Assembly (NCBI GenBank): GCA_008360955.1
Contig: LUCM01010391.1
Span: 1 to 64,000, forward strand
Origin: Fasciolopsis buskii
Lineage: Eukaryota; Platyhelminthes; Trematoda; Plagiorchiida; Fasciolidae
Direction of reading: 5' to 3'
Length of the DNA: 64,000 nucleotides
A program made the translations under genes and the position numbers. This document shows positions 1-11,584 of the stretch, piece by piece. Positions within the stretch are counted from its first letter, which is position 1. Each line of letters starts with the position of its first letter. The notes beneath the pieces are model-generated. The model was not told where the DNA came from and ran no database searches. It was given only the letters and a program-made list of their open reading frames with translations.

Positions 1-139
1 AGAGAGATACATCCAGTTTCTGCAAACAGCACTGACCGGGGTAATCTTTTCTGCAAGACAAGCTTTACACTTGTGAAGCGTTCTGAATTACCTTATTATT
101 GAAACAACAATGTGGCATCATTCTCCAGCAAAAAGGCCA

Positions 140-250
140 TGGTCATTAGGGAGCCGACAAGTGGGGCCGCCGGTGGGGGGATTAGAACCCGCGACCTTCA
201 ACGTCCAAAGCGCCAACGAACCTTCACACCGCTGGCCAAGCTCCGGTCGC
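140..250 (-). repeat. tRNA-derived SINE-like segment
   Basis: Read on the minus strand, a B-box-like GGTTCTAATCC (complement of 179-189) follows about 40 nt after an A-box-like TGGCCAGCGG (complement of about 229-238). This is the internal RNA polymerase III promoter layout of tRNA-derived SINEs. The A-box lacks one spacer base and the B-box has a mismatch, and no cloverleaf could be confirmed, so it is more likely a decayed SINE head than a working tRNA. Confidence 0.4.
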
Positions 251-1377
251 AAAGGGTTGAGGAAACGTATGTCGAGTACTCACAGCTACTACTCCGTTTT
301 CGTAAAATTTTCCCATTCCACGCATTGGCTCAACAATCCCCCCCCCCTCCGGGGTCATTTCTCAAAACTCCTGATCAGTTAAAAGTCTCAGGGATGCAAA
401 CGTCCTCATCAGTTTTTGCATGAAGGGAGGACGGGATGTGCGAAGGCATCTAACATTGCAACTCGGAAAGTCCAAGATAAAGCTCGGTTTCTGAGGTTGT
501 ATGTAGGCAAATAGAGCCTGCGTGGTAGTTGCCCGGTTGGGTTCAGGGACTGTTGACCAGTGCTACCACCACTGCATTTTCGGATCTATGCACTATTCGT
601 TGAGACGTAACAATACGCATTGAGCAGTTCGAAGATTGGGAATATTGTAGTCGATGAATATGCGTAAAGATCCAGCCTGCCGGACAAGTGGCTTTTTGTG
701 CTGGTGACGCGACAGACTAAGGGCGCAAACGAAAAGCGACCATCAGAAGCCAAAGGCAATGATGCGGAGTCCACAGATTGTGGAGCCAGAATATGCCGGA
801 GCCTTGCGGAGTGATTCAAGCCACCGTTGATCGATGGGCAGGTCGGTCAAGTCTGAGTCAACATTGGTGAAAGGTGAAGGAACGGTGAACCAGGTTCACG
901 CTGATGGTGGTGGCACCTGTTTAAAGACGAAAAGATGAATGGTAACACTATCAAAACCGAAAGTTCGGTACTTGCAATTATATCGAAAATAAGTAAGGAA
1001 TGTAACCATTTGAATAGGTTTTGTGTAGAACTTATAATTGGTCAATATGCAACATCATCGTACAAGTAAGTTAGAATGACCTGTTACGACGGTTTCGCAC
1101 TGTCGTGGGCAAACTTTCTCAAGGACTGGTTTATCATGAGCGAATTGAAAATTGGAACTGGAGCCTAGAAGAATATGGATTCAAAAAAAGGCGCGTCCCG
1201 CGAGGTTTTAGTCGCATAGTGGTGTAGACTAGTTTGCAATGTCCCTTTATGTAGCGTTGTGAAGTGTAAGGGGCGGGTGTTAGATCTCCGTTCGTACTAC
1301 CATGTTGATGGATCTTGCGAGTCATGCTTGAGGTCAAGGCGGGTGTTGGTGATCCTTTGGGTTTTAGCCCACGCCAC

Positions 1378-2410
1378 TTAGGTTTTTAGTGTTACCCATA
1401 TACCAGAACTCTCAGTGCCCTCGTTCCGGTTGAGACATGTAGGATGGGCGATAATTGTCGGGGCCTCGACGTAGAGGCGTTCGATGTGTGTGCGTGTGCG
1501 AAATCCACACTGGAGGACTCTGATGTTATCGCAGTCAATGGTGTGGCCTTTGGATATAGCAAGAATGATCACAGAATCGAGCTTTAATTCTTGTACGGTC
1601 GTGCAGTCCGTTGATCCGTATTTCCCTTCTTCCTGTGTTCCGAGATTCTGGTTTTTAATTGTCTGCTTGTTTGTTCAATATATTGAACCGAACAGTCTTT
1701 ACCGTTAATCATATAAATACAATTGTCCTGGTCCTGTTGGTGTTGAGGGTCTTTGGTTTTGCGAGGTGATGCTGTATTGTTATCTGCAGTATAGAAAATA
1801 CGGACACCATATGAGCCAAGTATCTTTCTGACTGCCTTCGATGTGCCCGATCTGCATGGGATACCAACAGAGGCTAGGCAGTTTGTGTCATTCATGTTGT
1901 GTGGGCAGTTTGTCTCGCAGTGCATGTTTGATTAGTTCTGCCGGGTAACTGTTATCCCGAAGGACTCCGTGCAAACATTGTCTTTTTTGCGCGTGATATC
2001 ATCTTTGCAATTTGTGTAGTCTGCTGGGTAGTGATGAGACCACTGCCCGTTTTACGCATAAAGGGTGGGCTGAATTAAAGTCCAGGCATCGATCGAAGTG
2101 CGTGGACTTCTTGTGAATTCTCATTGTGAATTTGTTGGGGTCGGTCACCATCAGACAGCAGTCATGGAAACTGATAATTCCATTCGTTGTTTCCATTGTA
2201 AACTTAATTGGGTTGCACTGACCGTTAGGCAATGTAAGAATTCACCTCTATATTCAGATTTAATGACTGCAAGTGTGTCGTCAGAATATCTGACATGGAT
2301 TCGTGGTGGACTGTGGAACGTGACCAACACTTCTGATTCAATGGAATAAAAAATGAGTTTGCTACAATGGTTGATACAGGATAGCCCATGACGACACCTT
2401 CAGATTGTAA
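1378..2410 (-). pseudogene. Penelope-like retroelement, RT palm to GIY-YIG endonuclease (broken)
   Basis: The minus strand encodes, in order but in several frames, parts of a Penelope-like element. Near 2395 is a palm segment SEGVVMGYPVS, like the GxxMGSPxS motif. RYSDDTLAVIK follows near 2270, where the family has RYVDD. Then comes a segment reading THFDRCLDFNSAHP (about 2130-2060). CIYMINGKDCSVQYIEQTSR (about 1715-1655) corresponds to the start of the GIY-YIG nuclease, and its tail runs to about 1380 (SKGHTID, VLQCGFRTRT). The RT fingers are missing, so the copy is 5'-truncated at its contact with the RTE fragment near 2430. Frameshifts, and Ser in place of Val/Ala before the catalytic Asp pair, mark it as inactive. 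The order RT then GIY-YIG is diagnostic of this group. No terminal repeats were seen. Confidence 0.8.
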
Positions 2411-2433
2411 AGTACATAACTAGACGTAAATCA

Positions 2434-2965
2434 CTAGCAACGGACACAATGCCCATTGAAGGCACGCATGCTATGGAAATCCCAGCAGAAGTCGTCTTTC
2501 GCCTCAGAGGAGCTGCAATCAGTGGGCGCACATACGTATGCAACGAGCAAACGACACTTCAACCGAATGCTATTCACAACTGCAGAACCATCCAACCAAA
2601 CTCCACATAAATGACTGTCGACCGGGATCAAGTCTTACAGTGCACACTGCCCGCTTGCTCAGAGCCACCCCAAACGGAAGCCTGACCACGATCGATCGAA
2701 ACCGGACCACTAGACACGCAAAGACTGAGGCGAGAGAATAAGGTTGCATCTGGGTTACGAAGAGTCATCACGGAAGGGGGATCCTATATGCGCATTTCGG
2801 AGACACGGCATACATCTATCATAAAGGTTTCAAGAGTTCTCGCTATGGCAGTTTGTCGCTCTATTTGGGCGAGTGTGCGAACATTAAAGGCACTCGAATG
2901 AAGTGAAAACTTGAGTTTAAGCAATGCGCACAGATCATTTCTTCCCTTTCCACTAATGCTCCCAT
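2434..2965 (-). pseudogene. RTE-type retrotransposon endonuclease N-terminal fragment
   Basis: The minus-strand translation contains SAFNVRTLAQIERQTAIART and then MIDVCRVSEMRI, the usual opening of the apurinic-like endonuclease of RTE/SR2-type elements, with the catalytic E in SEMRI. A stop follows directly. In another frame IPVDSHLCGVWLDGS and VAYVCAPTDCSSSEAKD (2631-2434) match the central endonuclease, where the family has IPVNSRLCAVRL and APTDCS. The fragment ends at about 2434 against the Penelope-like relic, before the GDFNA motif. It holds at least one stop and one frameshift. It is a dead fragment unconnected to the other RTE pieces at 7.8 and 53.9 kb. Confidence 0.75.
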
Positions 2966-3124
2966 CAAATAAACCCGTCAAGCCGCAGTTCTTCGTGGCA
3001 CCCTGCGTGATGCCTACGTCGGAATAACGGAAATTATAAAGATTCCCTGTAGAAAGGATGTTGAAGGTCGATACATCGCGACTGACCACGCCGCAGAAGC
3101 GGTTTTTCTTTAGGGAACCCACCC

Positions 3125-4900
3125 GAGCGTTTGACTCAAAAGTCTTACCTACAATGCAATGAAGCGTTAACCCGGTACGGGAACTCGGAACAGACGTACA
3201 CTAATTACTGTCCACCCTGGATGATCCAAAGGGTAGCACCATCCTGATTATCCCGCACGACAACCGATGCAGTATCATTCATTGGTTTTTCTACGACTGT
3301 TGATAGGGCGTCCAGCGGCTAAGCAAGAAAACGATTAGGGTTTCCAACCAGAGTCTTCGGTTCTAACAAGCGCCTGTTTGCAAGGTAATGGAGAGGGGTG
3401 GCTGAGTGGAAGGTCATCTACTTGGATTAAGTATTCTTCCACTCAATTTTTCGATTGGTTTGCCAGCTCAAATCAACCCCAACTTAAAGTGCCAGGTCTC
3501 GTCCAGGCGTGCTTGGATCTTCGGTTTGAAATAAGCCATCCTGTAAAGCCCGCTAAGTCCCAGAGGCACGCGAGCCAATAAACCATGTCAAAGTGCCAAA
3601 GCTGTTTACCTTGCAATAATCATACATTGCGTCCAGATGTCTCCAATGGCTATTAAATCATACCATTGTATTTACCCGCACAAAAACCACAGGTATTCTG
3701 AGAAACTCTATCATAAAGCTTTCACGATCCCTTTGGAGGGCCACTTTCTCTTAAGCATAGAAGAAAAGAACCGAATTTCTCTGGTACACCTTTCAATGAG
3801 GGGCAGCGCCTGAGAACTGCAAGGTCGATGTGCTCAGTTCAGAGGAAAGAGACAGTGAACCTACAGAAGGCCTACTTACTTTCTAACATTTGTTGGACAC
3901 AAGATTCGTTCGACAAAACCCGAACCGGATCAGAAACCCAACTGACCCTCAAATGTACACCTTTCGAAAACATTAAATAATCAACTCGCGAGCAGGTTTT
4001 ATGCAACATACACCAAACTCATTGTTTTGTTGTTTTTGCAGCAGGTCTTAGGAACTTTTCATTTAAAATGGAAGGAGCGAAACAACGATGCATACTTGGC
4101 TTTAACTAAGTGAGGATTATTTTATACTTATTCATCGGGGGGAAACACCCAATTGGGTCGAATTTTAGGTGTAAGCAGTCAACACATAACACATACGGCG
4201 AAGGACAAAGTATCAGAGTGCTCAGTGAAAGAAAGTTTTCATTTAGCCTTTCGCCTTTCGAATTTTCTAACCAATTATAGCTGAATGTAGTTTTGTGATG
4301 TTTTTATACAAGAGTACAGTGGAACAGACATATTCCCTAGTCACTGGGGCCTACTACATAGATATAGAAACCGGCAGCCATGACCCTGAAACTTGGAATG
4401 GCACAAGATCTTATAAGGTCTCAACAGGCTAGGCGTGGTAACAAGATGGACTGCAGCGACTTGCTGTCTACCACCAAGGGAGATTGGCGGGTCTGGTATT
4501 CGAACCTGACATTTTTTTGGTGGCAGACTTTTGATCTACTTGACCACTGCCAGTCCTATCACATCACAAAATGCCACATACACCTCGGAGAACTGACTAC
4601 TGGGACCTGAAATAACTTGAAGCAAAAGTGGTTGTTTAGTGCGGTAAGTTGTTTGTAACTTGTAACTCCGTCGCGAATTTCTTACTTGGCTACATCGCTT
4701 ATATTGCTTAACCTGCATAAGTCTTATTGGAGGACGCGATCATGTTCGCCCGGAATAGCGTCCTAATTTGGCTTACATCAAGTAAATAAAAATCTTTACC
4801 CTATCTGTTGAAACTGAAAAACCCGATTACAAGACTACCACATGAGCAAAGGGAACAAAACAAAATGAGCCAAAACAACTGACGTGCACAGAACTGTCAA
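3125..4900. other. No gene recognised; probable downstream intron of the PDCD2 homologue
   Basis: This stretch follows the last visible PDCD2 splice donor (minus strand, 4908). I searched the minus strand by eye for the conserved C-terminal PDCD2 domain (a CPxCG-type motif followed by FEFQ-like residues) and did not find it. A good A-box-like TGGCTGAGTGG occurs at about 3400 on the plus strand, but no convincing B-box follows. Most of this is probably intron and old repeat. Confidence 0.3.
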
Positions 4901-4908
4901 ACACTAAC

Positions 4909-5723
4909 CTATTCCCGGTGGTATCTACATCATCCGATGCGCTGTCTTCATCCAAGTCCACCGAGGCGTCCGAGTGTTGCTCCGCCATTTCGGAACAAAT
5001 TCTATATTCCGGTAACAAAAACTCATTCTCGGTGAAAGAAGGACCGCCTGACGCTAAAACTGGCGAATCCGGACTGCACAACTGTTTGTGTTCTAGCCGC
5101 CAGTGAATAATCTAGAAAATGAAGAGGATGAGAAGAGTATGACAGTACCTGGTGGGCTTTGGAACAATAGCGGACGACTTTACACCTCGCACACGCTTTC
5201 TCTGCAAGGCAACCGCAAATGGGACAGATGGGATTGAATTTCTCCGCACACGGAAGGCGCCCGGAGTAAATAAGAGACTGGACTTGTTGCAGTGTTGGTT
5301 CTTCTGTTTCAGGTGGTTCAAAGCTAGATGGAACAAATAAAAAAATTCTCATTTGAAATACCTATAATATGCATTGTTTCGAGCTAATTGTGATCGAAAA
5401 ACCCCAAACGGGGCCGGGTTTTCAGACCTGTGACATTGACCGTTTCGACACATAAAGACGAAGAGAGAACGATGAAAGCAATCTGCCCGTTTATCTAACA
5501 TTGAGTAGACCTTTGAAGCTTCCAAAGAAATGGTGTGTGAACGTACTTGGAGAAGGAATGCCATAGGTTGTGAACATATCGCACAAGCAAGCTGATTTGG
5601 TTTAGGTAAATTCTGCAGAGCAAGCCAGGCGGGTCGTCCTCCGATCTTATCTGGGAACAAGGATGAAATCAAATGCCACGAGTGGGCCGAAGAAGCAAAT
5701 CCAAGGGCTAAACCTGGACACAT
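4909..5723 (-). CDS. PDCD2: PDCD2 homologue (programmed cell death protein 2, MYND zinc finger), 5' coding exons
   Basis: Proposed exons on the minus strand are 5723-5547, 5510-5362, 5323-5149 and 5111-4909, joined in frame for 234 codons, with a further donor (GTTAGT) at 4908. The ATG at 5723 has an in-frame TGA upstream. Exon 1 encodes LGFASSAHSW, GGRPAWL and LACAICSQPMAFLLQ, the PDCD2 N-terminus. Exon 2 encodes DCFHRSLFVF, FRSQLARNNAYY and SFEPPETE. Exon 3 has the MYND finger (CPICG, CARCK, YCSKAHQ), completed by HKQLC in exon 4. NEFLLPEYRI and an acidic run follow. PDCD2 proteins are ribosome-linked factors reported to chaperone the small-subunit protein uS5 (RPS2); that role is inferred from family membership. 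The family's conserved C-terminal domain should follow but was not found, so the gene is either split by a long intron beyond this region or broken. Confidence 0.9.
5112..5148 (-). other. PDCD2: PDCD2 intron 3, 37 nt
   Basis: The donor is CAG|GTACTG and the acceptor, after a pyrimidine-rich run, is TTTTCTAG|ATT. It splits the MYND finger between KAHQ and IIHWRLEHKQLC. Without splicing the last zinc ligands are lost. Confidence 0.85.
5324..5361 (-). other. PDCD2: PDCD2 intron 2, 38 nt
   Basis: The donor is TATAG|GTATTT and the acceptor CATCTAG|C. It contains an in-frame stop (TTCAAATGA), so splicing is needed to link NNAYY to SFEPPE. The phase is 2 on both sides. Confidence 0.85.
5511..5546 (-). 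other. PDCD2: PDCD2 intron 1, 36 nt
   Basis: The donor is CAA|GTACGT and the acceptor CAAAG|GTC. The intron is a multiple of three and has no stop, so it would read through as 12 extra residues. Removing it joins FLLQ to VYSML, which matches the FLLQVY spacing known in PDCD2 of other animals. Confidence 0.85.
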
Positions 5724-5873
5724 AATCGAGAATGGGCCGAATTGGCTTTTTGATCAGTCACGTGGATGACGAAAGAAATTCACCTAAAAGGAAATCCATA
5801 GAAATTGGACTACCTAACAACGCAACAAATACAACAGATAAAAAGAGCGACGAAAACTACGTTATGAAACAGC

Positions 5874-5917
5874 ATGAGAAAGCCTGAAGAATTCGACGGG
5901 TGTTTCTACTCTTCAAG
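5874..5917 (+). CDS. Possible first exon of a divergent gene next to PDCD2
   Basis: An ATG at 5874 opens a 44-nt frame (MRKPEEFDGCFYSS) that ends at a perfect donor, AAG|GTAAGT, at 5918. It lies only 150 bp from the PDCD2 start on the opposite strand, the spacing of a shared bidirectional promoter. Two frames stay open for about 70 codons downstream (5937-6161 and 5900-6109), but I could not choose the acceptor and recognise no family. The call rests on the donor and position alone. Confidence 0.25.
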
Positions 5918-6164
5918 GTAAGTCCTCAATTTTTCTGTGACCATGAGAACGCATTTTCTACTTCAAACACGTCAGTGTTCACTGAATCCTCTGAGTTGTA
6001 TTATCCGAAGGTTACGAAAGGGGAGATGTCTGTTCGAAGTCAACGAGATGAAAGTACTGGATTTTCAGAAGTCTCAGAGAAGCAGCCGCATTTCATTTCA
6101 CCAGGCTAACGCGGAAAACTCTAAGTTTGAAAAGATCCTGATTTGTTCCGTTTGCCCATGACAG

Positions 6165-7580
6165 GATTTATATTAACTGGGCCAACGCACTGGACAACAA
6201 AACCCCAGGAAACATTTTGCATAACAGAGAAAATTAACTGTCATGTTGTCGAGTTTGATCAATCTATGCACACATTGAAGCACAAGACACAAGTACTCGC
6301 GACGCGCGATGTCACAGGAGCACACAGCCTGTGGTCTAGTAGGACACGAACACACGCAGTTGGAAACAAAAAGCTCGGGCTCAAGACTCAAAGCCGGTAG
6401 TCGCACAACGAATGGGACAGATCTGATGCTCCCTTGAATGAGCAGCCACACGGAACAGTGAGCGGCGCGGAATACGAACAGCTAGCCAAGCCCGCTCGAG
6501 GAAGAGCGAAGAACACAGAGTACTCCCATGCGTTTATTGAAGACATATCAACACGAGTCAGAATTCAAGTGAGCTCTATCGCTTATATAGTTTTGTTGGG
6601 TGGCCTTGATGGATGTGTGGACTAGCCAATCACAGAACGGGCTTTTATGAATCTTTTCGCGGGCATATAAAAATATTCTACCGTGCAATGTTTGAAATAA
6701 CTTCAATTTCGAAATAGTGAGAAAATGAAATGTTCTTTTAGAAAATCGATAGCAGAAATGAAATCTGCGGCTCCAAAAACCTTGGAATGACCATGTACCA
6801 TATCATTAACAGTGAAAACTGTTCACAAAATTTATCCAGGGAAACATACCGTGCGTCATGCGCACAGCCGAGAACGAAGCTGCAAGCTTTAAACTCGAGC
6901 TGAAATGATGCGGATACACAAGTATGACAGAGCCGCATGGAGTATGGTGAGGAAGCCAGTCAATCCCAAGACTTCGAGACCACTTGGGTTTACAATGAAT
7001 CATCAAAAAGTGAGGCGGGATTAAGTCCAGAAATAGGATTAGCTGACAAGTCTGTTTGGCGTCGGGTAAAGAATGCACGAACTTGAAATCTGGTCAACTG
7101 CAATCTGAGGAGCAGTGTGGTGACTAGCCAGTGACAAAGTTAAAGTGATTTAATTTTTCCGGCAAGTTCGGACGCAACCATGAGGCTGCTCAAAACGAAG
7201 ACCAAAGAAGATGCAACAAACACGACATCTGGGTCACTCGGAAAATAAGCCGTGGCCCAATAAGTTCTATATAATTCGCTTAATTACGCCCTGTAAAGGA
7301 CTATCTTATTGACCGGCAAGAGGATGGTTTATCATTCTTGCTTGGTTAAGCAGAAACAAGACGACCCACTGAGATCACTGGGGTTAGCGATTGCGATAAT
7401 CTATGCCAACAAGCTGCTAGCACGGGATATATGTACATATATGTGGCGAGCCAAAACATCAAAGCACTGACGAACTCATCTCGATAGGTGATGAAACGTT
7501 TGCAATCAAATCGCCCAGCTAAGCGGACAAACCTGTTGAACCTAAGCTACGAGAAAGAACATCATTCTCTAACATGCCGT
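6165..7580. other. No gene recognised
   Basis: Only short, unrelated open frames occur here on either strand. A TATA-like run (gcatataaaaat) is near 6665, but nothing identifiable lies downstream of it. Confidence 0.3.
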
Positions 7581-7584
7581 CATG

Positions 7585-7605
7585 TATATATATATATATA
7601 TATAA
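7585..7605. repeat. (AT)n microsatellite
   Basis: About ten uninterrupted TA units are visible in this stretch. No link to a neighbouring element was found. Confidence 0.9.
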
Positions 7606-7799
7606 TACACTGGCTTGAAAACAAGCATGGTGCCAAAGCATCAACATGTAAATGGAACTGCAGAAGGACAAATAGAGGGGGAAAATAATAAAACATAACA
7701 AACGGTGAACATTTTGATTTTTAGGTTTTTGGGGATTATTTCTAAAGATGATAATTTCTGCAGACAAGCCATGCAGTATCTGCGTAAACGACTTCGATT

Positions 7800-8135
7800 G
7801 TCAACTATATATCATATCATCTCCAACCGAAAACATCCTCATCTTGTGTGCTCCAACCACGAAGACGAGAAGTACCAACCGAGGCCATAACCGAAGCTAA
7901 TTTCTTCATATTTCTAAGTCAAGTCAACCTGATCGCCCCAACGCCTCTTTTAGTCTTACCCGGCACATGCCGAAGGAGTACGAAAAGGCAAACGATGGAA
8001 TGGCATACGGAATACGTTTCTTAACCACGGAAGGCGACGTAAAGTCGGAGGACGACTGTTTTCACCCAGGACGCAGCATGTACCCGATGTCCACACTGGA
8101 CACGGCATTATGTACATAGATATGCACATACGTAT
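7800..8135 (-). pseudogene. RTE-type retrotransposon C-terminal fragment
   Basis: The minus-strand translation gives LPWLRNVFRMPFHRLPFRT, then in another frame NMKKLASVMASVGTSRLRGW. These correspond to the WLGHVLRMPxHRLPxR block and the later SVGxSRLxGW block that end RTE/SR2-type ORFs. The same terminal block is recognisable near 56.35-56.44 kb on the plus strand. A frameshift and stops separate the two blocks. No RT or endonuclease lies upstream, as expected for a heavily 5'-truncated insertion. Confidence 0.65.
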
Positions 8136-8219
8136 AAATTTGCGTTTCATTGGGATCTTGAAGAAGTATGCCAACAGTGAGAGAGACGAAATCTGAGAGG
8201 AGACAGTAAACGTTCACCA

Positions 8220-10240
8220 TTTTTATGAAAACTTCTGCATCCCCACCTCCCTGCCATCGAGTCCCAATCAGTTAGGTTCAGGTAAATTTAATCCAGATTA
8301 GACAACTGCCAACACTGCTCAGCGTGTTGTAACTTTGGTCGCAAGCTTACGGCATCGAATAACGGAGAAGAAAAACACAGAACCATGCTGAAGGAGCAAA
8401 CCAGAAGCCGAAATATTCCAATCCGATGAGTGCCACTAATTTGGTCATCTAGCCAAATCAACTAAAGAACCAGAACATCGCGCTGGGAGATCTTCCGAAA
8501 TTCTGCTCCTTTATCTAACATGACCTATTCAAGATAGTCCACTGATTAGGGTCTCTGCCTCTTCTTTAAGGTTTTGACGTGCCTATCCTGCCCAATTTTG
8601 TGGCCATTACAGCCTCGGAGATGCGCATAATTCAGTATATGCACGTGCATCACTTTTCCCAACCACCTTCATTTATTTATTCATCGTTTCTTCGATTGGA
8701 CGAGTTCTAGGATGAAATGCATCATCGTTGAACGATAAATAATAGGGTAAAAACAATCGACGTCTATCCTTCTCACCAAGTTACACGTTTTAAAAGAACG
8801 TGAATATGCATTATGGACAGAATCCTACTGACGAAAAAAGTAAAAAAAAAAAGATGCCGTAAAAGACAAAACAAGGAATACAGCGCAGTTGCAAAACGCC
8901 CTGTTTTCGATCACTCTGATTTCATAGGAAATGGCAAAACGATCGCCACTGCGCGCAGCTTAGTAATGAGTGAATTCCCCGATAAAATCCTTCCATCATA
9001 CTGTCCCGCCGATTCACACAAGTCTATAGGAATATCCTCCAATGCCTAGAATGATCGTCGACGTTTTGTTAGTTCCAATATATTAATATTTCACCAACAT
9101 GGATGAATGATGAAGACAGCCCTAGTGGTCCATTTGTCTTGCTTCTTTCTAGGTGACATACATTATTCCTGAGACTGGTGTACAACCACATGGGTTCACT
9201 TGCAGGCATAAGTTGGAAGTCCACTGTAGTATTGTGTCAACGAAACTCTTCTCTAAGTTGATCTAAGCAACGTTGCTGAAGGTGCTCCTGAGAGGGAAAC
9301 CTAGAGCCGCTGGATTCATTGATTACCTCACCTGCGCTGGGCTTTCCGGGACCACTACTACAAGGTGAGACGTTGGTAAGACATCATGACCTTCACACTG
9401 TCTAGGAAGTGGGACAACAGAGAAAAAGGGCGCCATGGAAGCTGTCTCAGTACTGAGATATGACAACAACTGATGCCAACGGAACCCTAATCATGTGCCA
9501 AAGCATATCTAAGCATTCCTATCCGTAGGTGGGCGTATACTGTTTAGATACCTGTAGCCATGTGTAAATGTGCATACTGCGGCGGAATTTGGATCTGATC
9601 CTCCGGATAGCTTGTCTAACCGAACGTTGGCCGCCAAGCGCGGTCGCCATTTGCGCGTTACTCGCGCACGCTTAGCTCGCACGCTCCTGTCAAAATATAC
9701 TCAGCCTGGTGCCGCTTCTGACTGTCTTCTCATTGTGCCGGTCAAGTGTCAGGGTTGCCAATATTGCAATCGTATCCAGCCAATTAAGTGTGACGCACGA
9801 GGGGTCACAATGATAAGGGGCAGGCAAACGTAACACGAGATTCGCAGTAGGACAATCAGTTCTATAAGGAGAACCAGCCGTGGTTGTTTTACACAAATAG
9901 AGCTTTTAAATTCTGCGGCCAACCCTGAGACCCTCGATCTAAATGCATTGTCAAAAGTACCGCTTTTATGGCTTATGAATATATAGACCGATTCATGCAT
10001 GTTGGTGAAAATCAACGCATTCGATCGTCACATCTGTCGTCTACCCGCCACTATTCTCTAGTTCGGTGCTACACCTCTTTGTCTGTCTCGAGCTACTTCC
10101 CGTCTCCACGCGGACGAGGTCGAACTCATAAACACTGGGGTTCCGAAGGCTGCTTCACAATTTGCCGTACACTCCTCCCAAACGGAGGCTCTGCCCTGCT
10201 ATTCGCGAACAATTATGGTATACACCTGTCTGTCTTATGC
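8220..10240. other. No gene recognised; low-complexity and unassigned open frames
   Basis: Open frames here stay under 90 codons and show no motif I recognise. A Cys-rich run (CQGCQYC, near 9755) might be remnant gag of the Gypsy relic that follows, but its spacing does not fit a CCHC knuckle. Confidence 0.3.
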
Positions 10241-10299
10241 CACCGCCAAATGTCGCATGGCAAGCGTTCGCTGTCCAAGCGTGTTCTGTGAAAATGTCG

Positions 10300-11270
10300 A
10301 ACATCCGTTTATGAGTAAGCCAGTGCTGATATCCTTCTTAGTCATGAATTTCTTGGACAACATGTGAAAAGGGAGATATCGATTGGCCGCGTAGACGGCA
10401 CGATTTTGCTTCACGGTGTTCATGATACAGAAATCCAGCCTCCCCTGTTGTTTGCCCACTTATGACCTGACAGCAAGAGTATCCTCGTCAGGCCTTGCAG
10501 ACTTTTCGACGAGGATAATTTTCTCAACTTTTCCGAAATCTTTATCATCGGATCCCCTAACTCCCCTTGGAGGCACAGGTCCTGGTGACCACAATTATAA
10601 TCCACATGAACCAAATTTTTGTAGATTACACCCAAACAACCAACAGATTTAGTTACCTGGTCCTTCTCCCAATAATCGATAAGTTGGTCGGAACTGTGTC
10701 ACACCAGGCAATATTCAGCAAACTGGAGCTGAAGAGTGCCCACCACTTGGTTCTCATTATCGGTCACGGGAAAGCACGTGCCGCGTTTAAGGCGCGTTGG
10801 GATCTTCATCAGCTGCAACGCATATCTCCGGGGTTACTAAAGCCTTTGCCTGTTTCGGCCTACAAATATCAAAGTCCAAATGGTAGATGACAATGATAAC
10901 TTTGCTTACATTGACAAAATCAGTGTTCATGGTGCCCCGAAGGACGATCTTAATCAAAACCTCTCGCAATTTCCGAAAACATTTACGAAACAAAGTAGTG
11001 TGAAACGATGACAGCTGTTCATAAACTGCAGCCTTTGGATTATTTTATATTTCAAGGGGAAATAAGGGCCGACATGGGGCGAGTGGAACCACTACGCAAA
11101 ATGGCGCCCCAAAGAATACGAAATACCTGCTTTATGCCATCAGAAATTTCCCGTACTAGTCGCGTTACATACCTTTGCTTGTCGACAAGATCAGCGACAT
11201 AATTGAAAAAAGTTTTCTTCTGCCGCAACATGTAAACCACCAGTTCGACAATTTCAGTAAGTCGTTGGTG
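10300..11270 (+). pseudogene. Ty3/Gypsy-type LTR retrotransposon pol relic (protease end, RT)
   Basis: Translated motifs in order on the plus strand start with ADILLSHEFLGQHVKREISI (from 10324), the end of the protease/linker, and SPNSPWRHRS, which corresponds to SRSPWRAQ. Next come FVDYTQTTNRF and IFSKLELKSAHHLVLI (about 10615-10765), where the RT family has VDYSQTINRF and FSTLDLxSAYHQ. FAYIDKISVHG (about 10903) stands for the YLDD-type catalytic motif, with its second Asp replaced by Lys. EIRADMGRVEPLRKMAPQ (about 11060-11115) matches the segment leading into the connection domain. Stops and frameshifts are frequent. RNase H, integrase and LTRs were not seen, and CR1-type sequence starts soon after. 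Confidence 0.75.
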
Positions 11271-11584
11271 CTTTGAATATAACTATAAATCAAATCACCT
11301 AACCATAGTTGCCAGAACAGACCCGTCAACTTCGTCTTAGCTGCTTCGCGGAACCAAATCGATCAACCGTGGTACTTTTCTGACATACCCCAAGTGCTAG
11401 AGAGAAGCTCCATCCAGCGCTAGAAGACGAGGCCTGAGCGACAGCCATGGCTGTTCGCAACTGCCTCTCATGAACTTCAGGCTCACTGCAAATCACTCGT
11501 CCGTGAACTTTATGTGCCATACGAAACAATGAAGCAAGTTTAAAATGACAAAACTGGAAGACGGCAACTTGAATTGACAGACAA

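Noticed and set aside
3395..3600. tRNA gene or SINE suggested by TGGCTGAGTGG
   Set aside because: The A-box match is good, but no GGTTCRANTCC-like B-box follows at a workable distance and no stems are evident.
9570..9833. Gag zinc knuckle of the Gypsy relic
   Set aside because: The cysteines (CQGCQYC) do not follow C-x2-C-x4-H-x4-C spacing, and the frame shows no gag similarity.
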